Positions 34,473 through 43,342 of a stretch of DNA of 64,000 nucleotides are shown here, piece after piece (positions within the stretch are counted from its first letter, which is position 1; each line of letters begins with the position of its first letter). The stretch is taken from assembly GCA_035623335.1 (NCBI GenBank), contig DASPTQ010000194.1, positions 1 through 64,000 on the forward strand, read 5' to 3'. The notes under the pieces were generated by a model. That model did not search any database and was not told the origin of the DNA. It worked only from the letters and a program-made list of their open reading frames with translations. The position numbers and the translations under genes were made by a program. This DNA is from JAFAGX01 sp035623335 (GTDB lineage: Bacteria > Acidobacteriota > Terriglobia > Terriglobales > Acidobacteriaceae).

Positions 34473-34512
34473 CGAAACCCGTCGCTTCTTGTTCCCAGCA
34501 ACGGTTCTCGAT

Positions 34513-35646
34513 CTAGGCTCCGGGAGAGATACCGCCTGAGGGCTCGAGTGTGCGCTTGAGCTGCCCACAGGCGGCATAGATGTCACGTCCGCGAGGGCGC
34601 CGAAGGAAAGTCGGCACACCCGCCTCGATCAGAATCTTCTGAAAGGCAGAAACCCGCCCTGGCGGTGGAGTTTCGAGGGCGATCCCCGGTCCCGGGTTGA
34701 GCGCGATCAAGTTTACCTTGGAACGTGTGCCGCGGATCAGTTCGACCAATTCACGGGCGTTCGCTTCGGAATCGTTGATCTGGTTTAACAGCACATACTC
34801 GAAGGTGAGCCGCTCACGCACCCGCAGCGGGAACTCACGCGCCGCCCCCATCAACTTTTCCAGATTCCACTTGCGGTTGATGGGCATGAGCTGGTTGCGC
34901 AACTGGTCGTTCGGCGCATTCAGCGAAATTGCCAGTTTGGGACGCACTGGTTCGCGCCCAAAATCGTAGATTCGCGGCACGATGCCAGCCGTCGAAACCG
35001 TCATGCGTGACTCCGCCAGCCCTACTCCCTCCACTAGCAAGCGCACCGCCTTCAATAAATTGTCGTAGTTTAAGAATGGTTCTCCCATGCCCATAAAGAC
35101 GAGATTGATGCGATCGAGAGGAAGCGAGACCTGCCGCTCCCGCAAAACCACTGAGATCTGGCCGACAATCTCTCCCGCGGTCAGATTCCGCTTTATGCCG
35201 AGCAAGGCCGTCAAGCAGAATTGGCAGTCCAGGGCGCAGCCAACTTGGCTGGATACGCAGATGGTGGCACCCCTTCGGTTGCTTGGCGCGGCTTCTTGCT
35301 CCCTCCCCGCTTCGCTGCCGTCCCCAGCCTCGCCGCCGTCTCCGTGCGGCATCCAAACGGTCTCTATGCTCTCGCCGTCAGCCAAGCCGATCAAGTATCG
35401 TAGCGTCCCGTCGCGCGAGCTAAACTTGCTCTCGATCTTCGGCAGGCCCAGCGAGAACCCTTCCTCGATTTGCTGGCGAAACCCTCGCGGCAGATTCGAG
35501 ATCTCCTGCGGAGAATCCAAGCTCTGGCGATAAATTGCCTCAAACAGCTGCCGGCCCCGATAACCGGGCTCGCCGGCTTCCTCGGCTACGCGTGTAAGTT
35601 CATGAAGCGTAAGGCCTAAGAGCGCTGTTTTCGGTCTATCTGCCAT
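34513..35646 (-). CDS. rlmN: Dual-specificity 23S rRNA/tRNA adenine C2-methyltransferase RlmN
   Basis: 377 residues. This radical SAM enzyme methylates A2503 of 23S rRNA and A37 of some tRNAs. The iron-sulfur motif CALDCQFC gives C137, C141 and C144; the upstream Cys in ICVSSQVGC (about C130) and the C-terminal Cys in AACGQLKR (about C360) are the expected redox and methyl-carrying residues. GMGEPFLNYDN is diagnostic. A low-complexity Gly/Glu/Asp-rich insert at about 102-124, before the SAM domain, is unusual. Start ATG 35646 fits the family; AAGGA is 12 bases upstream, rather far. Confidence 0.95.
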   Translation of the reverse strand: MADRPKTALLGLTLHELTRVAEEAGEPGYRGRQLFEAIYRQSLDSPQEISNLPRGFRQQIEEGFSLGLPKIESKFSSRDGTLRYLIGLADGESIETVWMPHGDGGEAGDGSEAGREQEAAPSNRRGATICVSSQVGCALDCQFCLTALLGIKRNLTAGEIVGQISVVLRERQVSLPLDRINLVFMGMGEPFLNYDNLLKAVRLLVEGVGLAESRMTVSTAGIVPRIYDFGREPVRPKLAISLNAPNDQLRNQLMPINRKWNLEKLMGAAREFPLRVRERLTFEYVLLNQINDSEANARELVELIRGTRSKVNLIALNPGPGIALETPPPGRVSAFQKILIEAGVPTFLRRPRGRDIYAACGQLKRTLEPSGGISPGA

Positions 35647-35851
35647 GGTCTTGGCAATTCCTTATGAGCTTAGATTCTAGAACTGGCCGCCCGCAGCCCG
35701 AAAGTGGAACCGATCGCCTCACAAACGAGGCTTTCGAACCAACTCATTGGCAGGAAAGGATTAACGAACTTGGGCGAAGCACCGCGCGATGTGTAACAAT
35801 GGTAGATCATCCGGGTGGGGCACCGACTTTAATCTTACTGGGTTAGCAAGA

Positions 35852-37129
35852 ATGGTGGAAGAAATCCGCAATGTGCGGCGGCAAGTGTTGCCTCATGGGC
35901 TGACCGTGATCACCGAGCAAATGGAGCATCTTCGTTCGGTGTCGATTGGCATTTGGGTCAGAACCGGGTCGAGGAATGAGGATCCGCAGTGGAACGGCAT
36001 CTCCCACTTCGTCGAGCACATGGTCTTCAAGGGCACAAAGCACCGTTCCGCCGAAGAGATTGCCCGGCAAGTGGATTCTATCGGCGGGAACATGGATGCC
36101 TTCACCGCGAAGGAGTGTGTCTGCTTCAACGTGAAAGTGCTCGATGAGCACCTCCCGATCGCCATGGATGTGCTGAGCGATTTGGTGCTCAATCCGGTGT
36201 TCAACATCCAGGACATCGCGCGGGAACGGGGCGTGATCCTCGAGGAAATCAAAATGGATGAGGACAGTCCGGATTACCTCGTCCACGAGATCTTCACCCA
36301 GAACTTTTGGAAAGATCATCCCTTAGGCAAGCCAATCTTAGGAACCAAAGATACGGTGAAGAGGTTTGAACGTGAGCCGGTAGTTGAGTTCTACCGCGAA
36401 CGGTTTTCACCCGCGAATCTGATCATCAGCGCGGCAGGAAATCTAAAGCATGCCAGCTTCGTGGAATTGGTCAGCAAGCATTTTGAGCAAATGAGGTCGG
36501 TGAAAAACGGCTTTCACAGTCCGCAGCCGAAGATCGTGCCGCGCATTGTCATGCGCAATAAGAAGGCCCTCGAGCAGGTGCAGATCTGTGTGGGTGTCCC
36601 TTCTCACCCCATCGCCCATGGCAGCCGCCATGCTTCCTACATCCTGAACACGCTGCTCGGTGGCGGCATGAGTTCGCGATTGTTCCAGAATATTCGCGAG
36701 CGGCAGGGCCTGGCCTATGCGATCTACAGTGATCTCAGCCCCTATCGGGACACGGGGTGTCTTTCCGTGTATGCCGGCACATCCCGAGAATCGGCCGGCA
36801 AGGTGGTGCAGTCGATCGTTTCCGAGTTTCGCAAGCTGAAGGCGGAACCGGTTCCCGAGGAAGAGCTGCGACGATCGAAGGATCAACTCAAAGGCAGCCT
36901 GATGCTGTCGCTCGAATCATCGACGGCGCGCATGTCGAACCTGGCCCGGCAGGAGATGTACTTCGATCGCTTCTACGGCATGGATGAATTACTGGAAAAG
37001 ATTGAACGCGTCACGAACGAGGAACTGCAGCAGCTCGCAAACCAGTTCTTTCACACCGAATCGATCGCGGTCACCGTGCTCGGGAACCTCAATGGTCTGA
37101 AACTCAGCCGCGAACAGCTCACCTGCTGA
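35852..37129 (+). CDS. M16-family zinc peptidase (processing-peptidase type)
   Basis: 425 residues. The inverted zinc motif HxxEH is HFVEHMVF, and the third ligand Glu is in ERGVILEEIKMDED about 75 residues on. The N-terminal half is therefore catalytically complete, and the C-terminal half shows the second, inactive fold (LNTLLGGGMSSRLFQNIRE, GLAYAIYSDLS). It resembles the YmxG/PqqL-like group related to mitochondrial processing peptidase; its substrate is unknown. The open frame begins at 35789, but MVEEIRNVRRQVLPHGLTV is the family-like N-terminus, so ATG 35852 is chosen despite a weak ribosome site. Confidence 0.92.
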   Translation: MVEEIRNVRRQVLPHGLTVITEQMEHLRSVSIGIWVRTGSRNEDPQWNGISHFVEHMVFKGTKHRSAEEIARQVDSIGGNMDAFTAKECVCFNVKVLDEHLPIAMDVLSDLVLNPVFNIQDIARERGVILEEIKMDEDSPDYLVHEIFTQNFWKDHPLGKPILGTKDTVKRFEREPVVEFYRERFSPANLIISAAGNLKHASFVELVSKHFEQMRSVKNGFHSPQPKIVPRIVMRNKKALEQVQICVGVPSHPIAHGSRHASYILNTLLGGGMSSRLFQNIRERQGLAYAIYSDLSPYRDTGCLSVYAGTSRESAGKVVQSIVSEFRKLKAEPVPEEELRRSKDQLKGSLMLSLESSTARMSNLARQEMYFDRFYGMDELLEKIERVTNEELQQLANQFFHTESIAVTVLGNLNGLKLSREQLTC

Positions 37130-37214
37130 AGGCGCTCGGGCCAATCTCCGGAACGGGCGTTCGATAATTCGGACCGTGCCAGTTGGTTGCGCTCCACTCC
37201 GAATCGTAAGCTGG

Positions 37215-37688
37215 CTAGGGAGACTGACTTGTCTCCTTATATCTGGGAAAGGACTTGAAGCTCACCTGGCGCGAGGTCGAAGAGACCTTCCTGTCGATCG
37301 AACGCGATTCGATGAGCGTGCCCTCGAGAACGTAGTAAGCCTCATCCTGCGGCGTCTTCCCCGGCCCGCGCGTCACGCGGCCTTTGAATTCAAACCAGAC
37401 GCCGTGCACCACCTGGGTCACAAAACTGAGTTGTGTCCCGTCCAGTTTACCTTCCTTGAAAAACTGATTGAGAAAGACTCCGCGATCGCTTTCGTCATCT
37501 CCATAACGAGAGACAAAACCGGTCACGCGCCCTTGGTCTTCGACGGTGATTTGAACAAACTCTCCCTCGCGGAGAAACATGTACATCCCCGAATAATCTT
37601 CCGTTTGGCCTGGACCCGGACTGGTTTGGGGGAGAACCTGCGCGCTGCCCAACAGGAAGAGGGCGGCCAGTACCGCCGGTCGATTCAT
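37215..37688 (-). CDS. Secreted protein of unknown function
   Basis: 157 residues with an N-terminal signal peptide (MNRPAVLAALFLLGSAQVLPQ). The mature part starts acidic (GQTEDYSGMYMFLREGEFVQIT) and reads as a small beta-rich domain with alternating charged and aromatic residues (TGFVSRYGDDESDRGVFLNQ, GVWFEFKGRVTRGPGKTP). The frame is open to 37814, but ATG 37688 starts the signal peptide. Divergent from the TonB-like gene. No family recognised. Confidence 0.75.
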   Translation of the reverse strand: MNRPAVLAALFLLGSAQVLPQTSPGPGQTEDYSGMYMFLREGEFVQITVEDQGRVTGFVSRYGDDESDRGVFLNQFFKEGKLDGTQLSFVTQVVHGVWFEFKGRVTRGPGKTPQDEAYYVLEGTLIESRSIDRKVSSTSRQVSFKSFPRYKETSQSP

Positions 37689-37756
37689 TTCGGTATTAGA
37701 ACATGGAAATTCACCCCAAGAAAGCGACAGAGAGCGGGAGGACCCCGGCCGCCGGT

Positions 37757-37762
37757 TATAAT
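37757..37762 (+). promoter_or_regulatory. Putative -10 element of the TonB-like gene
   Basis: Perfect TATAAT 31 bases before ATG 37793; no clear -35 seen. It supports a start downstream of 37769 rather than the earlier ATG at 37703. Confidence 0.4.
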
Positions 37763-37792
37763 GCAGGGAAGTTGGCCAGTTCCGACGTGAGC

Positions 37793-39544
37793 ATGAAACT
37801 CGGGTCTCGATCAACCGACTCCGCGCCGAGCCTGCCGCAAGACGCCGGTGCCGGCCTACAATTGCTGATTACTCTCGATCCGTGGTATCGGGGTTTCCTG
37901 GACAATTGTTGTGAGCTGTTCGCGGCGCCCGCGTCCCCACCTCTTTCGTTGTCTTCCTCGGATGCCTCTTTTTGGCCGGATGTCTTCGTCCGGTCGCGTC
38001 TGCCGTGGCGTAGGTTCGCCGAGTCTGCGATTCTGCACAGCCTCTCCGTCCTCGCCCTCTGGGGTATTGGACGCCTGGCGCCGCCGAGGCTGTACCGGGC
38101 GACTCCGGTTGCTTTTTCCAGTGCGGATGTACTCCGCTACGAATTGTCGGAGTACCTGCCAACTCTCGATACCGGCATCCAAGACAATGCGCCGGCCGAG
38201 AAAGGGTCTCCGGCCAAGGCGCCTCAAGCCATCGTTTCGGTTCCGCCGAACTCTGAAAATCAGCGGCAGACCATCGTAGCCCCGCCAGCGCTCGAGTTGA
38301 AGCAAGACACTCCTCTGCCGAATATTGTCGCCTGGGCACAATCTGACCCGCGGATTCCTCCGGAAGCGACCGCTGCCCGGGTGTCGGAACTCAGACAGGC
38401 TGGTTTGCCATCCTCGGCGGTTGCGCCTCCACCCGAAGTCGTCCGCAACGGAATCGTGCCCGCCCCGGTCTTGTCCCAGGCCGTGATCGCGCCCGTACCG
38501 GAGATCACCTCGACCCTGCGGACGAGTGATGCCCCTACCGCCCCGCAAGCGGCAATCGTTGCGCCGCCTCCAAGCATCGAGATGTCATCGGTCGACCGCT
38601 GGCACGATATCAATATCGGTCGTACCCAGGTCATCTCCCCGGCGCCCCAGTTGCCGGTCGAGGCACAACGAGCCCTCCCGGCTATGGCGCAGGCCTCCCT
38701 GAATTCCACGACCACCGTAGTTCCACCTCCCCCGGGCGAAGCGGGCACGCCAATCTCAAGCCAGCATGGAAGGTTGATCGCGCTCAATGTGCTGCCGGCA
38801 GCGCCCGGGCCGGTAGAGGTGCCGAACGGTAACCGTCGAGGAACGTTTGCGGTGGATCCAGAAGGCAAAGCCAATGGCGCCGGTACGCCGAATATCCCGG
38901 ATCAGCGGACCACTGTCGCACCGACAAAGGCCTTCGCTAGCGCATCCGGCCAGCGCCTCGCTGGTGTCCCGTCCGGACTGTTCGTGGGCCAGCACGCGAA
39001 ACCTGAGTTGCCTTCGACGATCCCGGGAGAAACCGCTTCGGCCGGCAGCGGGTCCACCGACGGGGGATTGATGGCCAAAGCGTCGGTTCCGCGCCTGACT
39101 GCCACAGAACTCTCGGCCGATCAGCAGACTGAGGAAGAGCGGCAAGTCTTTGGCGGGCGGAGATCGTACGCCATGACTCTGAACGTGCCCAATCTGAACT
39201 CGGCGGGCGGCAGTTGGGTGATGCACTTTTCCGAACTCGAGGACGGTGAGCCCAAGGGGGATCTCGTCGCTCCCCTCGCCACGCGGACCGTGTCCCCGAA
39301 GTACCCGCTCGAACTGATGCGGGAGAATGTTGCGGGCACGGTACTGCTATCCGCGGTGATTTCAAGCGACGGACATGTTGGCCAGGTCACGGTTCTGAGT
39401 GGAACCAACGATCTTCTCAATGAGTACGCCCGCAATGCCCTGCTGGGATGGAGGTTCATGCCGGCCCTACGGAACGGAAAACCGGTGGCGTTACAGGCCG
39501 TGGTGAAAATCCCCTTCAGGCCCATCGCCAGAGCAGGATTCTGA
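37793..39544 (+). CDS. Large TonB-family C-terminal domain protein
   Basis: About 583 residues, far longer than classical TonB (about 240). One membrane helix lies near residues 78-97 (AILHSLSVLALWGIGRL). A long Pro/Ala/Val-rich region has repeated APPP-type blocks (VAPPPEVV, VAPPPSIE, VVPPPPGEA), suited to span the periplasm. The C-terminal TonB domain (about 500-580) has VSPKYPLELMRENVAGTVLL, VISSDGHVGQV and GWRFMPALRNGKPV. It probably transfers energy to outer-membrane receptors such as the one at the left end of the window, or has a structural role. No ExbB/ExbD here. The start is uncertain; ATG 37703 is in frame but precedes the likely -10. Confidence 0.82.
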   Translation: MKLGSRSTDSAPSLPQDAGAGLQLLITLDPWYRGFLDNCCELFAAPASPPLSLSSSDASFWPDVFVRSRLPWRRFAESAILHSLSVLALWGIGRLAPPRLYRATPVAFSSADVLRYELSEYLPTLDTGIQDNAPAEKGSPAKAPQAIVSVPPNSENQRQTIVAPPALELKQDTPLPNIVAWAQSDPRIPPEATAARVSELRQAGLPSSAVAPPPEVVRNGIVPAPVLSQAVIAPVPEITSTLRTSDAPTAPQAAIVAPPPSIEMSSVDRWHDINIGRTQVISPAPQLPVEAQRALPAMAQASLNSTTTVVPPPPGEAGTPISSQHGRLIALNVLPAAPGPVEVPNGNRRGTFAVDPEGKANGAGTPNIPDQRTTVAPTKAFASASGQRLAGVPSGLFVGQHAKPELPSTIPGETASAGSGSTDGGLMAKASVPRLTATELSADQQTEEERQVFGGRRSYAMTLNVPNLNSAGGSWVMHFSELEDGEPKGDLVAPLATRTVSPKYPLELMRENVAGTVLLSAVISSDGHVGQVTVLSGTNDLLNEYARNALLGWRFMPALRNGKPVALQAVVKIPFRPIARAGF

Positions 39545-39581
39545 GATCTCGGCCCCTGCATCCCAGACGAAGGAAGATCGC

Positions 39582-40844
39582 TTATTCTGCCAAGCCTGCC
39601 AAGGCCAAGACGGTAAGCAAGATTCGCTTAAGCCCGAGTTCACGTCCGCTGGCATCGAACCACTCCTGCAGAGTGTGAGCTCCGCCCCCCGCCCCGCCAC
39701 CACCGATGGCGATGGCCTCGCGGCCTAACGACAAGGGAATATTTGCATCGGTAGACGCACGCTGGACTTGCGCCGCATTGCCCAAGTACGCATCCACCGC
39801 CCGAATCACTTTCATCAGACGCGCGCCCGGTTCTAGCTCGCCCGCCGGTCGATTGCCAATCGCAATCACCTCATGGCTCAAGCCGGAGGAACGTCGTTGG
39901 CTGGGATTGCGTCGCTGAGCATCTCCCGCTTCTTCCTCGATGGCCGATTCCAGAGCGCTGCGCAACGCAGCTTCCAAACGCTCCATCTCCGCCATCGACG
40001 TGGAACGGATGTCGACTCGCATACTGGCTGATTCGGGAATGGAGTTGACCGAGGTGCCGCCACGAATCACGCCCACGTTGAAGGTCGTTTTGGGAGTGGA
40101 CGGAAGCGGGGTCTGGGCAAAACCGTGGAGAGTGCGAGCCAGCACCAGGATAGGATTGGGAGCGCCAAAGTCACTCCAGGAATGGCCGCCCGGGCCGCGC
40201 ACGATGAGTTCGAAGCGCCGGCTGCCCAGCGCCTCGGCCACGATGGTATCGGAGCCGGCGCCGTCGAGAACGACGCTGTAGCGAATGGACTGCTTCCAAC
40301 GCGGGACCGAGAAAATGTGGCGCATCCCACACAGGTTGCCTTCTCCCTCCTCGCCGACATTGCCCACGAACAGGATCGAGCCGTGGGGAAAAATCCTGCC
40401 CGCCCGGAGTACGGCCGCGATGGCTAAGAGGGCTGTGACTCCCGCCCCATTGTCGGAAACACCAGGGCCATATAAACGGTTGCCCATCCGGCGAAAGTTC
40501 AGCGGGGTGCCTGCCGGAAAAACCGTATCCAGGTGAGCGCTCAAGGCAACGAATTGCTTGTTGGTACCGGGCAGAATGCCGAATACGTTGCCCACCTCAT
40601 CGGTGTGCGTCTCTTCCAGGTGCAACTCTTGAAAGCGTTCCTTCAGCCAGGTCGCGCGGGCGGCTTCTCCGAGGGGCGGAGCCGGTATGCGCGACAGCGC
40701 CAGCTGCCAGTCCGCCAATTGCGCCTCGTGAGAACGGAACCAGGCATAAGCAGAACGAACCTCAGCTCGTTCCGCCAAACGGGCGATTTCCTCCTGTGCG
40801 GGGGGCCCTGCAGACGGAGTGTCTTGGTGAAGGCTGGACGACAT
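39582..40844 (-). CDS. M20-family metallopeptidase
   Basis: 420 residues. Zinc-site landmarks: HLDTVFPAG (His and Asp of the first motif), GVSDNGAGV (bridging Asp), GEEGEGNLCG (catalytic Glu pair) and a C-terminal GGGAGGGAHTLQEWFD (final His). The dimerisation insert lies in the middle (GPGGHSWSDFG, NVGVIRGGTSVNSIPE). Best match is peptidase T/carboxypeptidase-like M20 enzymes that act on short peptides in the cytoplasm; no signal peptide is seen. Convergent with the TonB-like gene, 37 bases apart. Start ATG 40844 has no strong ribosome site. Confidence 0.92.
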   Translation of the reverse strand: MSSSLHQDTPSAGPPAQEEIARLAERAEVRSAYAWFRSHEAQLADWQLALSRIPAPPLGEAARATWLKERFQELHLEETHTDEVGNVFGILPGTNKQFVALSAHLDTVFPAGTPLNFRRMGNRLYGPGVSDNGAGVTALLAIAAVLRAGRIFPHGSILFVGNVGEEGEGNLCGMRHIFSVPRWKQSIRYSVVLDGAGSDTIVAEALGSRRFELIVRGPGGHSWSDFGAPNPILVLARTLHGFAQTPLPSTPKTTFNVGVIRGGTSVNSIPESASMRVDIRSTSMAEMERLEAALRSALESAIEEEAGDAQRRNPSQRRSSGLSHEVIAIGNRPAGELEPGARLMKVIRAVDAYLGNAAQVQRASTDANIPLSLGREAIAIGGGGAGGGAHTLQEWFDASGRELGLKRILLTVLALAGLAE

Positions 40845-41020
40845 GGACTAAGGCTCATCTTACAACGTTATCTCCGAAGGCTGGAAATCTAAGGACATCG
40901 GTCGTCCGTCGGCAAAATCGATTGGTTGAAACCACCCCGGGCCTCGACCCCTAACCTCCTTTCTCGGCTGCGACGCAAGGGGTTGCAAGGCCAACTTTCC
41001 GCTTCGAATTTAGGTACACT

Positions 41021-41866
41021 ATGGTTATGACAAGCGGTCGTGTTAGGGCGCTGCTGGTATTGCTGGTTGTGGCCTGTGGTCTGAGCCCGCGGTTCGCTTC
41101 AGCCGATGAAGGTCCTCTCGACACCTCCCAACCCAAGGGAATCACCCCGGAGGAGATCATCCAGCGCTTCTCGGCCAAAGAGAAGGAATTCAAGGAAGCG
41201 CTCGATCAATATGCCTATCGCGAGTCGGCCAAGCTGCAAACCCTCGACGGAGAGACGCCGGACGGTGAATTTCAGGAGACCTTCGACGTGAGTTTCGATG
41301 ACCGGGGGCACCGGGTGAAGAACGTGGTGTTTGCGCCTCTGCCAAGCCTGTCGCGCATCAGTATGAGTCGCGAGGATTACGATGACCTGGAAAATGGCTT
41401 CCCCATGGTTCTAACCAGCGATGAGATCGGCCAATATAACGTGTTGTATGTGGGGCAGCAGCAGGAAGACGAACTACACTGCTATGTCTTCGACATAGCA
41501 CCCAAGCAGATTGAAAAGAACAAACGCTACTTCCAAGGCCGCATCTGGGTGGACGATCACGACTTTCAGATCGTGAAGACTTACGGGCAAATGGTTCCGG
41601 AAACCCGTGCCAAGAAAGGCAAAGGGAACGAGAACCTATTTCCCAAATTTACCACCTGGCGCCAGCAAATCGACGACAAATACTGGTTTCCTACCTATAC
41701 GCGAGCCGATGACACTCTTCATTTCGCCACCGAAGACGTCAAGATCCGCATGGTCGTGAAGTACACGAATTACAAACGGTTCGGATCGAACGTAACCATT
41801 ACTTACGAAGGCAAAGAAATTCCCAAAGATCAGCAGGGCAAACCGCAATCACCTCCTCCCCACTAA
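41021..41866 (+). CDS. Secreted outer-membrane-type protein, function unknown
   Basis: 281 residues with a signal peptide (VRALLVLLVVACGLSPRFASA). VVAC could act as a lipobox, so a lipoprotein is possible; the ASA site argues for ordinary cleavage. The mature part begins with GITPEEIIQRFSAKEKEFKEAL, and the remainder is beta-rich with repeated aromatic pairs (KRYFQGRIWVDDHDFQIVKT, DDKYWFPTYTRADDTLHF). That resembles the LolA/MucB-like lipoprotein-binding folds, but only loosely. ATG 41021 and ATG 41027 are both possible; a TACACT -10-like box (41015-41020) directly abuts them. Confidence 0.78.
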   Translation: MVMTSGRVRALLVLLVVACGLSPRFASADEGPLDTSQPKGITPEEIIQRFSAKEKEFKEALDQYAYRESAKLQTLDGETPDGEFQETFDVSFDDRGHRVKNVVFAPLPSLSRISMSREDYDDLENGFPMVLTSDEIGQYNVLYVGQQQEDELHCYVFDIAPKQIEKNKRYFQGRIWVDDHDFQIVKTYGQMVPETRAKKGKGNENLFPKFTTWRQQIDDKYWFPTYTRADDTLHFATEDVKIRMVVKYTNYKRFGSNVTITYEGKEIPKDQQGKPQSPPPH

Positions 41867-42168
41867 CGGATCACCCGGGAGACGCATCGGAGTTGCCCAT
41901 GCCGCTTTGTCGGCGTCACGGGCCGACCGAGCACGCCACTTCTAAGTATCCGTCGAATCTTTCGCGGGCCCGACTAACGCGCAGGCCGCGCCTGCACGCT
42001 GACGCCCTCGGCTTCGACCAGTTCCCTGAAATCAGCTGCTTGACCTCACCTGGGTTGCCCCTCTCGAGTCGACATTAGAAAGCTCCGAGAACAGAATGGA
42101 AGGTGACAACCTCTTAGTTGTCGCTCGCCCTGCCTCGGGCAACTGGGTCTTCGGAAGTGGTGCCAAGC
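41867..42168. other. Intergenic region, nothing recognised
   Basis: About 300 bases between two plus-strand genes. No terminator, RNA gene or supported frame was found. Confidence 0.5.
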
Positions 42169-43260
42169 ATGAACGAACGCGACATTACCGTAGGACTGTC
42201 GGCTTCGCTTTCCGGCAGGTTCGCACTTCAAGGGCGGCAGGCGCTCCAGGGATGTCTCCTCTGGCAGTCCTACGTGAATCGTGAGGGCGGCATCGCCGTT
42301 GAGCGCGGGGAAAGGAGACCGGTACGTCTGGTTTGGTATGACGATGGCAGTCAAATCCGCAACGCGCGCAACAACCTTCTTCGTCTGATTCGAGAGGATC
42401 GGGTTGATGCTCTCTTGGGGCCGTATTCGAGCGTTCTGACAATAGCCGTCGCTGAGATAGCTGAAGAACACAAGAAAGTCTTGTGGAACCATGGTGGCGC
42501 CTCCGATGAAATCTCCGGGCGCGGCTGGAAGTACTTGGTCAATACGCCCACTCCGGCCAGTGATTACCTGCGTGCGCTCCCGCACTGGTTGGCGGCAACG
42601 GATTCCGGGATCAATCGTATTGCCGTCCTGTACTCAGAACCAGCAAGCTTTGCACGGCAGGTTGCGCGTGGAGTCGTCGAATCGGCTGCAATGGTCGGTC
42701 AATCCGTCGAGCTTGTCCCCATCGAGCCACCCGTCAGCAACCCGGCCAGCATCATTTCCGCCATTCTGGCTTGCGACCCGGAAGCTGTTGTCCTGGCAGC
42801 CCGCTTAGAGGACGAGCTGGCCATTATGCGAACTCGCCAACACTGGCCAGCCAGGGTCAGGGCTGTGGCCGCCGTTGCCGCCGGAATTCGGGCTTTCTCC
42901 ACCGAATTGGGCCCAACGGCGGAGGGCGTTCTCGGGCCAAGCCAATGGGAACCGAGCGTGAACTTCCCGGAGATTCTAGGGCCCGGCTCCACTTGGTTCG
43001 TGCACAGTTTTCAGAAACAGTTTGGCGCTCTGCCCGATTACGTAGCAGCCGGAAGCTTTGCTAGCGGAGTGATTCTGGCGGAATGCATTCACCGTGTAAG
43101 GTGCACCGATAATGAAAGACTACGAGGTGCCGCCGGGGACTTGGACTGTCATACTCTTCACGGCCGATTTCGCATTGACCCCGGCAGCGGAAAACAGATC
43201 GGGCATCGCGTGCTGCTCATCCGCTGGCGCGAGAATCAGAAACAGATTCTCTCTTCCTGA
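42169..43260 (+). CDS. Leu/Ile/Val-binding-protein-like (AmiC-like) ligand-binding protein without signal peptide
   Basis: About 363 residues with the type I periplasmic-binding fold: ITVGLSASLSGRFALQGRQAL at the start, REGGIAVERGERRPVRLVWYDD, LLGPYSSVLTIAVAEIAEE and FASGVILAECI near the end. It lacks any signal peptide or lipobox from ATG 42169 (or from the earlier in-frame ATG 42118), so it should be cytoplasmic. No transporter genes are adjacent. It may be a ligand sensor like AmiC rather than a transport protein; that is inference. GGAAG about 11 bases upstream is a weak ribosome site. Confidence 0.8.
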   Translation: MNERDITVGLSASLSGRFALQGRQALQGCLLWQSYVNREGGIAVERGERRPVRLVWYDDGSQIRNARNNLLRLIREDRVDALLGPYSSVLTIAVAEIAEEHKKVLWNHGGASDEISGRGWKYLVNTPTPASDYLRALPHWLAATDSGINRIAVLYSEPASFARQVARGVVESAAMVGQSVELVPIEPPVSNPASIISAILACDPEAVVLAARLEDELAIMRTRQHWPARVRAVAAVAAGIRAFSTELGPTAEGVLGPSQWEPSVNFPEILGPGSTWFVHSFQKQFGALPDYVAAGSFASGVILAECIHRVRCTDNERLRGAAGDLDCHTLHGRFRIDPGSGKQIGHRVLLIRWRENQKQILSS

Positions 43261-43342
43261 CGAAAAGAAACTCCGAGCAGGACTTCCGTGCGCTCGGTTG
43301 CCGCCGGGCCACGGGCGGTGCCTCACGATTATTGCCGAGGGA

